Shown here piece by piece: positions 35,401 through 45,738 of a stretch of 64,000 nt of DNA. The notes under the pieces were generated by a model, which was given only the letters and a program-made list of their open reading frames with translations, did not search any database and had not been told where the DNA came from. Numbering within the stretch: the stretch's first letter is position 1; each line of letters begins with the position of its first letter. A program made the position numbers and the translations under genes. Source of the DNA: Pseudoneurospora amorphoporcata (lineage: Eukaryota; Ascomycota; Sordariomycetes; Sordariales; Sordariaceae); assembly GCA_033297205.1 (NCBI GenBank), contig MU859090.1, positions 1 through 64,000 of the forward strand. Direction: 5' to 3'.

Positions 35401-36177
35401 CTCAGGGAGGTCGCCATCTGTCTTGGCGATCATACATCTAAATGCGGCGAGGATCTCGTCATGGGGCTTTGCCTGATGACCTGGCGTGATAGCCTCGCGC
35501 CCTGGACCCAAAAGGTTTGCGTCGGTATCCCAGTAGACGGCCAAGGCACCCAAGGTAGCTAGCTTGTGGGTGGTCTTGGTGGAGTCCTGGATGAAGGTAG
35601 GCTGCCACTTTCCATCGGTGCTGACGGCGCTGAACTCCTCGAGAGTGAGACCGAGGGCAAAAGGGTGGCCCGGGGCCGAGATGGCATCTTCGTAACGGAC
35701 GTGAATGTTCTTGACGGTAACCTGCAGGTTGTCGACAATCTTGGTGACGAGGCTCTGGGCAAAGCTCTGGCTGCGCTTTTGTTCCTCGGGACTGAGGCCT
35801 TCCTGATTTCTCTCCTTGAGCAATTCGGCCGAGTCCAGCTTCTCCATCTTGATGCGCTGCTTGCGGCGTTCCTCTTCTTCCTCGTTGTACTCGGCCTCCT
35901 CCTTGGGTGATGCAAGCAGATAGACATCCTGAATGTAGACCTTGACGGGTGCGCCGCGCAGATTGGACCAGGGAATGGTCAGGGTGAGTTCGCCGAGGTG
36001 ACCCTCGACGACGTTGATGGGCAGCTTGAGCTGATCGAGGGCTTCGCGGCGTAGTTCGAGGTCACGCAGCTTGACGTCACCGGACCAGATGCCAACCTTG
36101 AGCTGTGTAGGGTCGAAGTTCTTGACGTACATGCCCAGGAAGCGGTTAAGCAACCCGGCAACGAGACCTTCAAGCAT
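26490..36177 (-). CDS. vps13: VPS13 family bridge-like lipid transfer protein
   Basis: Exons 36177-29690 and 29631-26490 (58-nt intron) give 3209 residues, close to the size of yeast Vps13. The N-terminal chorein motif is clear (MLEGLVAGLLNRFLGMYVKN, with NFDPTQLKVGIWSGDVKLRDL). It is followed by long beta-rich repeats forming the lipid groove, an acidic linker near residue 900, the VAB/SHR-BD adaptor-binding region from about residue 1945 (YRIRNYTGFNIIM), the VPS13_C/ATG2-type region around 2880-3000 (GFADIFYEPYQGLI) and a C-terminal PH-like domain ending RRFRGLE. Vps13 proteins move phospholipids in bulk at contacts between ER, mitochondria, vacuole, endosomes and the prospore membrane. The single small intron lies in the VAB region. 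The sequence is intact. Confidence 0.97.
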
Positions 36178-38019
36178 GACGCGTGTGGGGTGCCGTTACC
36201 CGGGCCGGGATATCGATCGAAAATGGGATCGGTGGTGTCTATCGAGGACAGAATCGAGGCTTCATCTGGGGCCGTCGGCCGTCTCGTTCGTATTTCGCAA
36301 CTCAAATGTTGTTTCTAACTAATGTCGTTGGGAAGAGTTGGCGCAAATCATGCCAGAAGTGCGCTTTACATGGACGTCATGCAGCGGCAGCGGGTCGCGA
36401 TGTATTGCCGTGTCGGTACTGGCGCGTGCGTATGGTGGTGTCTGTAAGTAGTGACTGTTGTCAAGTTACTTTGTGTTCTGTGTATCGAGTAGAGGAGAGC
36501 TGAATGGCAGCGAAGGGAACCCACGTCTTGCAACTTCTCGGTCGTGCAAAGCGGGGTTGTGTTTCTTGGGTCTGTCTGGTCTATTTAGTGGAGCAACCTG
36601 TCAGCTCTAGAACTGCCTCCAATTTCGAGACTGTGGTCGACAACAGAGAGAACCATAGAGGTATCTTTGGGCCGAAACTCACAAATGTCGAGTCGAGAAT
36701 GCAGTGGGCTGAACGGACCTGATGCGGGTTGTTGATGTTGAGGTGGAGAGGGGAAATAGGTATGATGCTGGAGAAAGAATACAGAATGAAAATACCACTG
36801 CTGCTAGTGCTGATGACGATGATCAAGTGAATGGCCGGAACAAAACCTGACTCCGGCGCCAACTTGGAAAAGAGCGCTCAAATCTGGAGTGAAATTGGAA
36901 CGGCGGTAAGACTGGCGGGGAAGAATTCTTCAGCGGAAAGGAAAGAACCGACTTGAAAGCACCTCCCGCACTTGCGTTCTGCGGACTGTTGGACTGATGT
37001 TGGGCGCCAGCAACTGCAGACGTGCTTTCTTTCCCTGTGAGGCACGGCTTCGAGGCTTAGAAGCTATCGGGTGCCTGCCAGTTGTTCATTCTTATTGGGC
37101 AGGCTTCCACATATAAGCGGGGCTTGTCAACGACAAATCTCGAGCGGGGCCCCAACTTTTTCTGCCCAAAATGGAAGGAAGCTTCAGGTCACGCTCCTCA
37201 ATCACTGCACCCAAATTTCATGTCACCTCCAATCTCTTTTTTTGCATTGAGAGCATCTGTACTCTGGAATTTATCCAATCAAACTTGGGCGTCTGTTCGA
37301 GATGGCATCAAAATCCAAAGAGTAGGTAACTTGTTGCGAACCGCTCGCGGTGACGGGTGGCTGCGTGGGGGAACGGAAGGCCTCTCTGCTTGGACGGCAA
37401 AACGAGCAAGTGGTCCAAGCTCCTCTCAATGTTTCGCTGGAAACTTTAGCTTGGGCAATTACGTCATTGTTCCTGTCTCCAAACACCAAACCGAATGAGT
37501 GACTGCACTTCCTGCCCATCGTCCCTGCCCGTCCTTCTTGCCAACCCCTTCATCGGCAACGCAATGACAGCTGTACACAGCATTTAGATCAAGAATGAAG
37601 GAGCAACCCCTAGCCAACACCGGGCATTTCCCGGGCATTTCCCGGTGTTTGGTGTCCCATTGACTGAGAAGAGCAGATCCAACTTGAAGTCTGACACAAT
37701 GGATTGCCGAACCATCATTGTAACCGGTTTGTTTTCCTTCGTCGGGTCTTTCACCTGAGTCTCACCCATCCACGCTTCATCCCCTCTTTTTTGCTTATTT
37801 TCTGTAAGTATCCGTGATCTCGTCGTCACTTCCCTCTCGTCTCCTCCGTCCAGTGTCCCTACAAGTTCTTTCAGCTCGGCCTCTACTACCAAATAATTTG
37901 ATTTGAATAATACCAACTGGCTTCCTCCTATCACCACCTCTTTATGGTCGTGATCGCTGTTTTACCTCTCGACTCGGTTTTCTGAACTGTTTCTTGGAAA
38001 ACACCAAGCATACGAAATC
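36178..38019. other. Divergent promoter region
   Basis: The region separates minus-strand VPS13 from the plus-strand DUF3429 gene. It contains a near-perfect hairpin at 37614-37652 built around three tandem copies of a CGGGCATTTCC-like 11-mer. No protein gene is supported. Confidence 0.5.
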
Positions 38020-39344
38020 ATGATGCTCCGAACATCGCGCCCTCTCATGGGCACTGCCCAAAGGCTGCCACTCTTGATCCGCTCTACACACACAAAGTCT
38101 TTCAACAGCCCTGTTGCGACACTCGTATCCCGCAATGCGCAACTACCAAAGGCTACCGGCTCGCCGTTGGTTCTGCGATCAGCCTTCTCATCCAAGCCTC
38201 CACTTCAGCCCAACCAGATCGATACGCAGTTTGAAAAGGAACTGGCCCAGCAAAAGCTTAAGGCAGACCCGGAAAACATATCCGAGGACTCCTCCGTCCG
38301 TCCTTTGTTTGAGCAGGACCAACCTGCACCCTCAGGAGTCAAGGCAAAGGATACAGGCGAAAGCCTCAAAGATGACTTGGTAGGTCCACAGGACAAATAT
38401 CTTAACAGCTCGACAAGTCTGACTTTTTCTTCCTCTAGGATCTTGTCAAGGACACACTGGCACTGAAGACCGTTCCTCGAGAGGCATACGCCCTCGGTTT
38501 TGCCGGCACCATTCCTTACCTCGCTACCTCTCTCTCAACCGTCTATCTATCCTGGAACCTCAACCAGAGGTACCCTTCCGAGTCCGGCCTCCTCAACACC
38601 ATTCTGTTCAGACATGAGACAGTCCGAGACCTGCTTGATATCATTGAACCCATCCAGGTGGGCTATGGTGCAGTCATAATCTCCTTCCTCGGTGCCATCC
38701 ACTGGGGTCTAGAGTTTGCTGAGAAGACTCCTTCACATGCCCGCACCCGCTTCCGCTACGGCCTGGGCCTGTTGGCACCCATCATTGCTTGGCCCACCAC
38801 TTTAATGCCTATCCAGTGGGCCCTGACTTCGCAATTCCTCGCCTTCACCGGTCTCTACTATGCCGATTCCCGTGCGACCGTCAAGGGATGGGCGCCCGCC
38901 TGGTACGCCACCTACCGTTTTGTCCTGACCGGCATCGTCGGTATCGCTCTCTTTATTAGCATTCTCGGTCGTCTCAAGATCGGCGAAACCCACGCTCGCC
39001 TTAGTACCGAAGAGTTGACAGATCTTGTGAGCTACAAGACTGGAGCTGACAAGCCTTACCACGACTGGGAAAAGGAGGAGGCCGAGGAGAGGAAGAGAAT
39101 CAAAAAGGAGAAGCAGGAGGAAGAGAGAAAGAAGAAGGAAGAGGAGGCCAAGAAGAAGCAGGAGGAAAAGGTCAACAAGCAAAAGACCAAGGGCAGCTCC
39201 GACATGAAGGAGAAGTCGGAAAACAACCATGACGTGGACAGCAAGAAGGATGGTGACAAGAACGTCAACCCTGACAGCAAGAAGTCACCCGCTGACAAGA
39301 GCGAGGCTGGCAAGGACAAGGATGATAAGAGCAAGGAGACGTGA
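38020..39344 (+). CDS. DUF3429/TMEM69-type mitochondrial inner membrane protein
   Basis: Exons 38020-38379 and 38439-39344 give 421 residues. The first 60 residues are rich in Arg, Ser and Leu without acidic residues, as in a mitochondrial presequence. The central region has several membrane helices (LGFAGTIPYLATSLSTVYL, VGYGAVIISFLGAIHWGLEF, LGLLAPIIAWPTTLMP, FVLTGIVGIALFISILG), with GAIHWGLEF as the characteristic DUF3429 motif. The C-terminal 110 residues are a highly charged Lys/Glu coiled coil followed by a disordered Lys/Asp/Ser tail. The family is widespread in mitochondria but its function is not firmly established. Two adjacent ATG codons (38020, 38023) make the exact start ambiguous by one residue. 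Confidence 0.88.
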
Positions 39345-39819
39345 GGCGGTTGAAATTTTTAATTGGATGCGTATTAGCGGTGTTGTAGTTGGATAAGGTG
39401 TGACTGAAAGTGTCGAGCAAGAGCCTAGGTACTTTGTTCGGATCTTTGATAATGGCGACAATGTATGTATATGCGCGTGTTTCTCTTGTCTTTCTTAGCA
39501 TTGGCGTTGTTGAGCGCCCGGTGTTCCTCATATATATACTTTGTCCAGATTTCAGCAAGGCCTATTTGGTAGCTGGCCTGCGCGAGCAGTGTTATTGACA
39601 ACGCCAGAACTGAACTCCACGCCACGGCCATGTTCCTCGTAGACACGGAACTCGCACGAGTCTCGCTAGCACCGGGAGCTTCTTCAAAACCTGCGGTGCG
39701 AGTAACAATGCCGGTGCCGGTGCCGGGTGCTGGTCGTGGTGCCAATAGCAGTCTTGGTACTCACCCTAGTGTTCACCACCATAGTGGACAAAAAGCCGTA
39801 CGGCTCATGATCGTTTGTA
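39345..39819. other. Intergenic region
   Basis: 3' flanks of the convergent DUF3429 gene and the LysM-WSC remnant. A GGTGCCGGTGCCGG-type short repeat lies near 39715. No gene is seen. Confidence 0.45.
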
Positions 39820-40502
39820 TCAAATATTAGCAAGCAAGTCCTTCCCACCGCAGAACTTGCTCTTAACACCAGAGCAAGGGACATTACACTCGGTCTTGTC
39901 TCTCGCCCACCTCAGCGGGTTCGTATCAGGGAATCCTTTGTCCTTCTTCCCCGCGTAACGCCCACACCAGCACTCATGCCCGTTCTGCATGCCTGCAAAC
40001 AGATACACTTTTCTCTTGCACGTCTTGATGCACTCCATCGTCAAGTCCGGATCTCCTCCTCCTCCTCCTCCCCCCTCCTTTTTTGAGGACGAGTCGGTCA
40101 TCGCCTTCATCTTGAGACTGCCCTCCCCGAAGCACGAGATGAACACCGGAATGAGAAACAAAGGATTGGTCGCGCTCAGCCGCAAGATGGCGACGATGCA
40201 GTACGACACGTAGTCGTATATATACCAGGGCTCGCAGTCGAGGGAGAGGGACGGGTTCCATTCGTCGAAGAAGTCGCGCACGGCAGCGCAGGGGAAGCGC
40301 AGGAGCCCCGCGGGGCGCTGCCGCCGGAGCCGGAGCCCTCGATCCAGGACTCGGAGGGGGTTGTGTTGTCCTACCAGTCTGTGCAGTCGGAGGCGGTGGC
40401 GGGGTCGTAGGAGAGGTTTGGTGGGGGGCCGATGGATTGGAGGCTGTGATGAGCGAAGAAAAGGGGGATGAAGAAGAAGGGGATGAGGGCGGAGTGGTTC
40501 AT
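39820..40502 (-). pseudogene. Broken LysM-WSC secreted protein gene
   Basis: A start at 40502 encodes a signal peptide (MNHSALIPFFFIPLFFAHH) and a segment ending SDCTDW followed directly by a TAG stop. Past the stop and about 100 bp of GC-rich sequence, a different frame continues with VRDFFDEWNPSLSLDCEPW and YDYVSYC, the second half of a fungal LysM domain. It then runs through a Gly-rich linker into a WSC domain (CKRKVYLFAGMQNGHECWCG, then VPCSGVKSKFCGG) that ends at 39820. No GT-AG intron I tried joins the two parts in frame. Such proteins bind chitin or wall glycans. Either the gene is inactivated by a stop and a frameshift in the LysM domain, or there is a sequence error in the GC-rich stretch near 40300-40370. 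Confidence 0.6.
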
Positions 40503-43500
40503 GGCGGTGGTTGTGCCGGCGGCCGGGGATGAGGTGAGGTCAGGTGAGGTGAGATGATCCGGCTCTGCGGAGGAGAGGTGGTGAGGATGTGGGTGAGGGA
40601 GGGAATAACACGACGAGATCGAGGAGGTGAGAGACAACAGGCAGGAGAATATTTTCAAGTGTCCAGACAAGAACGTGTTGAAGCCCAGCGGTTTCGTACC
40701 TGGAAACTCTCCGTAATCAATTTAAGATTCTGGAGTGTGATGTAGACGAGATGGTACAGGCCGGCGGAAGGGACGGCCCCGGACCGGCCTACCGGATCCG
40801 GACCAACTGAATGAAGTTGCACGACCCAATTCGGAAGGTGACGAGACCGCCATCGAGGTTTGGTCGGTGCTACACTAGACGCGAATTATAGTTCTCAGCG
40901 ATGGCAACGGTTCGACGGCGTGACTCAGCCGTCACCAGCTAGAGAATGATGGCACGCGCGGTGTATCGAGCATTCGAAATTTCGAATGTATTCTCGTGAT
41001 CTCGTTTATCGACCTCTGGGCAAGTGTATAGACGGAGGTAGGCATTCTGTAGGTAGTGCAGACAGATGGAGAGAGCAATCGGCTTTCTTTGGACTGTATG
41101 GCATTGCGAAGCTGCCAAAGAGTGATACAATTAAGGTACGTAATGGTATAGTATCATGGGTTAGGTACTTGGGGTTTCGGGGCGCCAAGAGTCTTCTTCC
41201 CCCCCACCCCCCGGTTACTCGCCAAGTTGGGGGTACGTAGCAAAAATCTGGAACAGTTTTATCTCGGGACATCAGAAATACTAGAGTGCACCATAGCAAA
41301 CTGTTAATGGGCACGACACAACAACGAAAACCACAGCCACCATTTTTCTAAATTCTACCAAAATTTCAGAAAGGATATGTTGAGTAGAGGTAGATGAAGT
41401 ATCCTTAAGAGCTTGGGATTTTTATTTCATCATCCAAGTGAGGCGGCTGCTTCCAAAGTCCCCTTCTACCACCAAAACCCTGTCGGTTCTTGGTACCGCC
41501 CGTCAAAATCGAAACTGGCATTTTGACGACAACGAAGAGCGCATTCGCATTTTTCACATTTTTTTTTTTCTTTTTCAGAAAAAAGAGTTGGCGTTGTAGA
41601 ATTGTGCACGATCATTGCTGCACTAACAGAATTGCCCGTATTTTAGCACTAATCCCTTTAGCGGTGAAAATGTATCCTTTGCCAAGATCGTCCTTTGCCC
41701 AATCGGTTGGCGTCATTTTTATCCACAGATACTTCTTGGCCACACATATACCTGGGTTTGGCTAGTTTTTGCGCGCGCTTGGCGAAATTTTGGAAGGCCA
41801 CCAAGTACTGGAAGTAGAGGGGTGTTCTTGGCAAAAAGGATACATTTTCACCGCTAAAGACATTGCTCCCGTCCTACACAGCTGTTTGAAGAGGGTCTGT
41901 GCGCCTGCCGTGAGCCGAACCGTGACCTCCTGCTTCTTTCGTTTCTTATCTCGTCCGTTCCCACTCATTATGTTGTCCGTCGCCATAACACCGGATGCTC
42001 TTCACCCTCCAAGCGGCGGTTGGTAAGGTATGTTCGTTCTGCATGGTTCTTTGAGCTTGCAACAAAAGGGCATGATCTACTAGATCATTGCGCAATCACG
42101 ACTCACGGCATCGCATCACAGGCGCCAACGACCCGGTTGAGGTATCCGGGGGTACCTTCCTTGTTAGCACTCCAACATCCTTCATCTACCTACCTACCTT
42201 CCTTACCGAGCCTACAGCAGGGAAGATTCGTGTTGGTGCCTCCCTGTTTTAGTCTTCAACTCCATGAGCGATTCCCAACACCAGCATGCCGTCGTCGAAC
42301 CAACCAGCCGTGATGATCTTATCACAAAGATACCGCACCTGAGTTGCGAGGTTGCTCAGTAGCTCATCCGAATCTGGACGCAAACATCAAATGCTTTTCC
42401 TGTCAGCATAGATGGTCTTTCTTCAGTCTCGAATGCCGCGGCAAGTGGCGTAACCCCGTGCGAAATGGCCGGTGCGGACTGGACTGGATGCAAGCATGCC
42501 TACCTCGGTCGGGGCAACGTCGATGGCAAGTCTGGGGCAGTTTGTCTCAGTTCCTTTTCAAGCCTTTACAGTTTGAGCCAAGAGACGGAAGCCAGAGCCG
42601 CCTCAACATCTTCACAAAGCCGATTTTAAGTTGTCTTCCGAGCAAAACTGGCCGGGGTCAGGTAGTCAGGGTCAGACGCGCCAGACATTGGCAGGGAGGC
42701 CACTCCCCTTCCAGCCAACGATTGTACGAGATCTACAGAGATCCAACGTCTTATAACGGCCATGCATGGTGACTCCGGAACAAAGAATGGCTGTTGATGT
42801 TGGCGTGCTGAGGCAAAAAAAGGATGCAAGTCCGCAAGCTGTACTTACAACGACTTGTTCCACTCAGTGCATAGCATCTTGGCCATATCTAGAGAAGCTC
42901 GCAGGGTAAACACCAAATGACCTGGGGCAGTCCCTACTAACAGTCCAGGCGGGAGTTTGGTACTATCAACAGGCAAAGATATGAAGCAATGTGGTTCATA
43001 CTCGGCGCTTAGCATAAGGTATGTCGGACCAGCGATTAAGGGACGGACACCATCCCCATGATATCACCATCAACGGTGACAAACTCTTGGAGTTGGCCAG
43101 GTACTGTTGTTGTCTCCCTGGACAGCTACCCCCTTTACACCATCTGGACAACCTCAATGGCCTGACAATATTTTTCGGACTTGCTTCCTTCGCATTTGCT
43201 ACATTCAACTTCAAAGATCTACTTGTATCAACTGTGCCCCAAACGGCCTCCAAGCCCTTGGTAGAAGTGATTCAGTATCACATGTCCAGTCTACCAACCG
43301 ATATTTCTCTCATTATACAAAGGGTTCATCACCAACGGCCACACTTGCAATAATCCGAGGAACGCATCCCGTTCCGTTGTCACCAACAGTGCAATACCGT
43401 CTTTCCACTTACACTCTGCAAATCGTCGATGTCCAACCATCCGTCCTTTTGTCTTTCTGGGACCATGATCATTATGCCAACCAACTCGTTCGTCCAGAAC

Positions 43501-43697
43501 AATTTCCAACGCTTTTACTCATTCTGGGTGCCTTTTTCCTAGCTGCTATCTAAGTATAAATGGGCGATAGAACACCATCGATGGGAGTTCTGACCCCAAA
43601 GTATCAGCGAAACACACTCTCTATTTCATCACTCACCACATCTTCAACGCCCAGAAGCAACAAAACCTCGTCCCCTATCCAGAAACACTCAGAAACA
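40503..43697. other. Long intergenic region
   Basis: About 3.2 kb without a supportable gene. It contains a perfect small hairpin at 41501-41528 (CGTCAAAAT/ATTTTGACG), a C-rich run at 41199-41213, and a fold-back element at 41656-41859 (listed separately). Open frames are short and have no splice partners or recognisable domains. Confidence 0.5.
41656..41859. repeat. 204-bp fold-back element with about 33-bp inverted repeats
   Basis: Positions 41656-41687 and 41826-41859 are inverted copies beginning CTTTAGCGGTGAAAATGTAT; they differ only by a 2-nt insertion in a run before GCCAAGA. The 138-bp loop has no coding potential. This looks like a MITE or fold-back element. No transposase or obvious target duplication is seen beside it. 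Confidence 0.65.
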
Positions 43698-44237
43698 ATG
43701 GCAGTCGGACCGGAGGGAAAGTTCGCGCCCGTGCCAGGCCAGTATACGACGTATACCCCCTGCCAAGTTAATTGGTTGGTTAGCCCTCCGACCAAGGAGA
43801 ATGGCCACAAGGTGAGCACAATGCAGAAGATCAGGTACTTCGGCGTCATCGAGGTGAAACCAATTCCCAATTTACCGAATTTCCAGAATCTTTCTGCCAT
43901 AGCGACGATCCATAAGGTTGGAGAACTTGCGCCCACGCCTAAAGAGGAGTTCTCATACGACGCGACGAATCCTAGATTCCACTTCAACGCCATCCCTTGC
44001 GACATACAGCCGAGCACTCAGGACTCTTGCCGATATATTCTGCTTCGCCACGTCCATTTCCCGCTCCCTGGCATCTACAAGCTTCAGATCACCGTCAAAG
44101 CCATGTGTGTTGCCGAGGTTAACGGACAGTCAGAGTTCACCCATCACGATATTGATAGGATGTTTGAATTTCATGTTGAGGTGGAGGATGGGGTCACATG
44201 GGACGAAGAGCGAAGTAAGGAGTATCTGCAGCATTGA
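43698..44237 (+). CDS. Hypothetical protein, beta-rich
   Basis: A single exon. I prefer the ATG at 43698 (context AACAATGG), giving 179 residues; the same frame is open back to an ATG at 43560, which would add a Ser/Thr-rich stretch of 46 residues and sits in a TATAAAT-like sequence. The core contains alternating hydrophobic strands (FGVIEVKPIPNL, RYILLRHVHFPL, GIYKLQITVKAMCVAEV, FEFHVEVEDGV), suggesting a beta-sandwich. There are no signal peptide, membrane helices or motif that I recognise. A single uninterrupted frame with clear secondary-structure periodicity supports a real gene, but function is unknown. Confidence 0.55.
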   Translation: MAVGPEGKFAPVPGQYTTYTPCQVNWLVSPPTKENGHKVSTMQKIRYFGVIEVKPIPNLPNFQNLSAIATIHKVGELAPTPKEEFSYDATNPRFHFNAIPCDIQPSTQDSCRYILLRHVHFPLPGIYKLQITVKAMCVAEVNGQSEFTHHDIDRMFEFHVEVEDGVTWDEERSKEYLQH

Positions 44238-45738
44238 ACCTACCACCCCCGTCTGCCCCTGTTTTCAAGTTGCGGTCCAGACTGCCCTGATTGCCAACCT
44301 TGTGGCATCTACACTTTCTTCCCTAGCCAGCGCTAGCCCTCTCCCATCCCACTTGCTTAGCAATTGTTACCTACGAGCAGAGGCTTGCTTCCCCGTCATA
44401 CATAGCTTGCGGAGATTGTTCAAACTTGACGACTCTTCACTAATACCTGACTTAATCATAGAGGATGAACCCTCGCGCGAGGTCCTGGCACATCTGGAAC
44501 GGTATCGTGTTATGGGCTGTGCTGGGTATAAAGACAAGCAAACTCATGAGTGGGTACCTCAAAACCCCATGTACTGTAAGAACCCACGAAGGCGGGGCTG
44601 ACGATCCCGCTCGTTCCTACTCCCCGAGCTTGGCTGCCCCCGAGTGGGCTGGTTCGAATCCTGACGTCGAGGTCGTCTGGCAAGGGCAAGTTCCAACCGG
44701 AGATGGAAGTGGAAGTGGGAATCAGGCGGGAGAAAACGTGGACTAGACGCTCCCCTGCACTTGCCCACTACTTATCTTGGACCCCTTTCCGAACGACACG
44801 GTGCCTGGGCTGGCCCCACCGCACATAAGGTTCAATGGACAACTGGAAAGGAGTGGTGGGTTGATATACCAGACTTGACTGGTGCATCCTTGTTCGCCAT
44901 CCGGTCGGTGGGAACAAGGACATCAACGGGATTTACGCCTGATGTACGCCCGGCGGGACTTTGGTATTGAAGGGGCCATCTTGTTGATCTGACCCGACTG
45001 GAAGCGGGGGATTTCATTTGTTTGTTCAGGTACAGTATGCGTTATCGCGGTTCGGATAGATGTCGGCTGGCTCGGCAATGGGATTGAACGGGGCACACTG
45101 GGGGTACCTATGGATCAGACACTCCTTGATATGTGGGTTTTTACAAACTGGACTGGCCTAGTCTAGGTAGACAGAACAGCTGAGACTGGAGCTCATTATG
45201 AAACGGCTTGGTTGTTAACCATGAAGGCGCCGGTTCTCTGACTTTTCTCGTCCATGGTGCTTTTGTCCGTTGACTTGAATGAAGTTCAGCTTTGTCTGGA
45301 ATGCACCAATTGTCCATTCAATTGCTTTGTCACTGCAAAGCGACGGCTGATGCGGGAAATCCTCAAGCTTGCCGGCTTGCTCTGATCCGACCGACGTGTG
45401 GTCAGGGAATCTCCATCCGTCGGACCTTTTGAGCCGGTTAGCTAAATTGATCATTATTCTTTTTGGGGAGGAACCATTCCATCATGATCACTGCCGAGTT
45501 TCCATCTCGTCATTCCAGCAGCCGCCTTCCAGTTTAGCGGCTTTTGGCAGCGCTTTCGGTGTGCAGGAACCACCTGTCGAAAGATGATTGCACATCCCAT
45601 CTGTCACGGTGATGGAGGCTGCAATGCAATGTGTGTGTGTGTATTCCTGCTGGTCTAACCTAGGTAAACTAAGTAAGTTTGGGACCGGCTGGCCAAATCC
45701 TGTCGGACTACGGCTTCCACTTATTTGGTTTGGTTTTA
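44238..45738. other. Intergenic region left of the transposon
   Basis: No gene is supported. A short TG microsatellite lies near 45629. The last 15-20 bp before 45739 belong to repeat copy A interrupted by the transposon. Confidence 0.45.
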
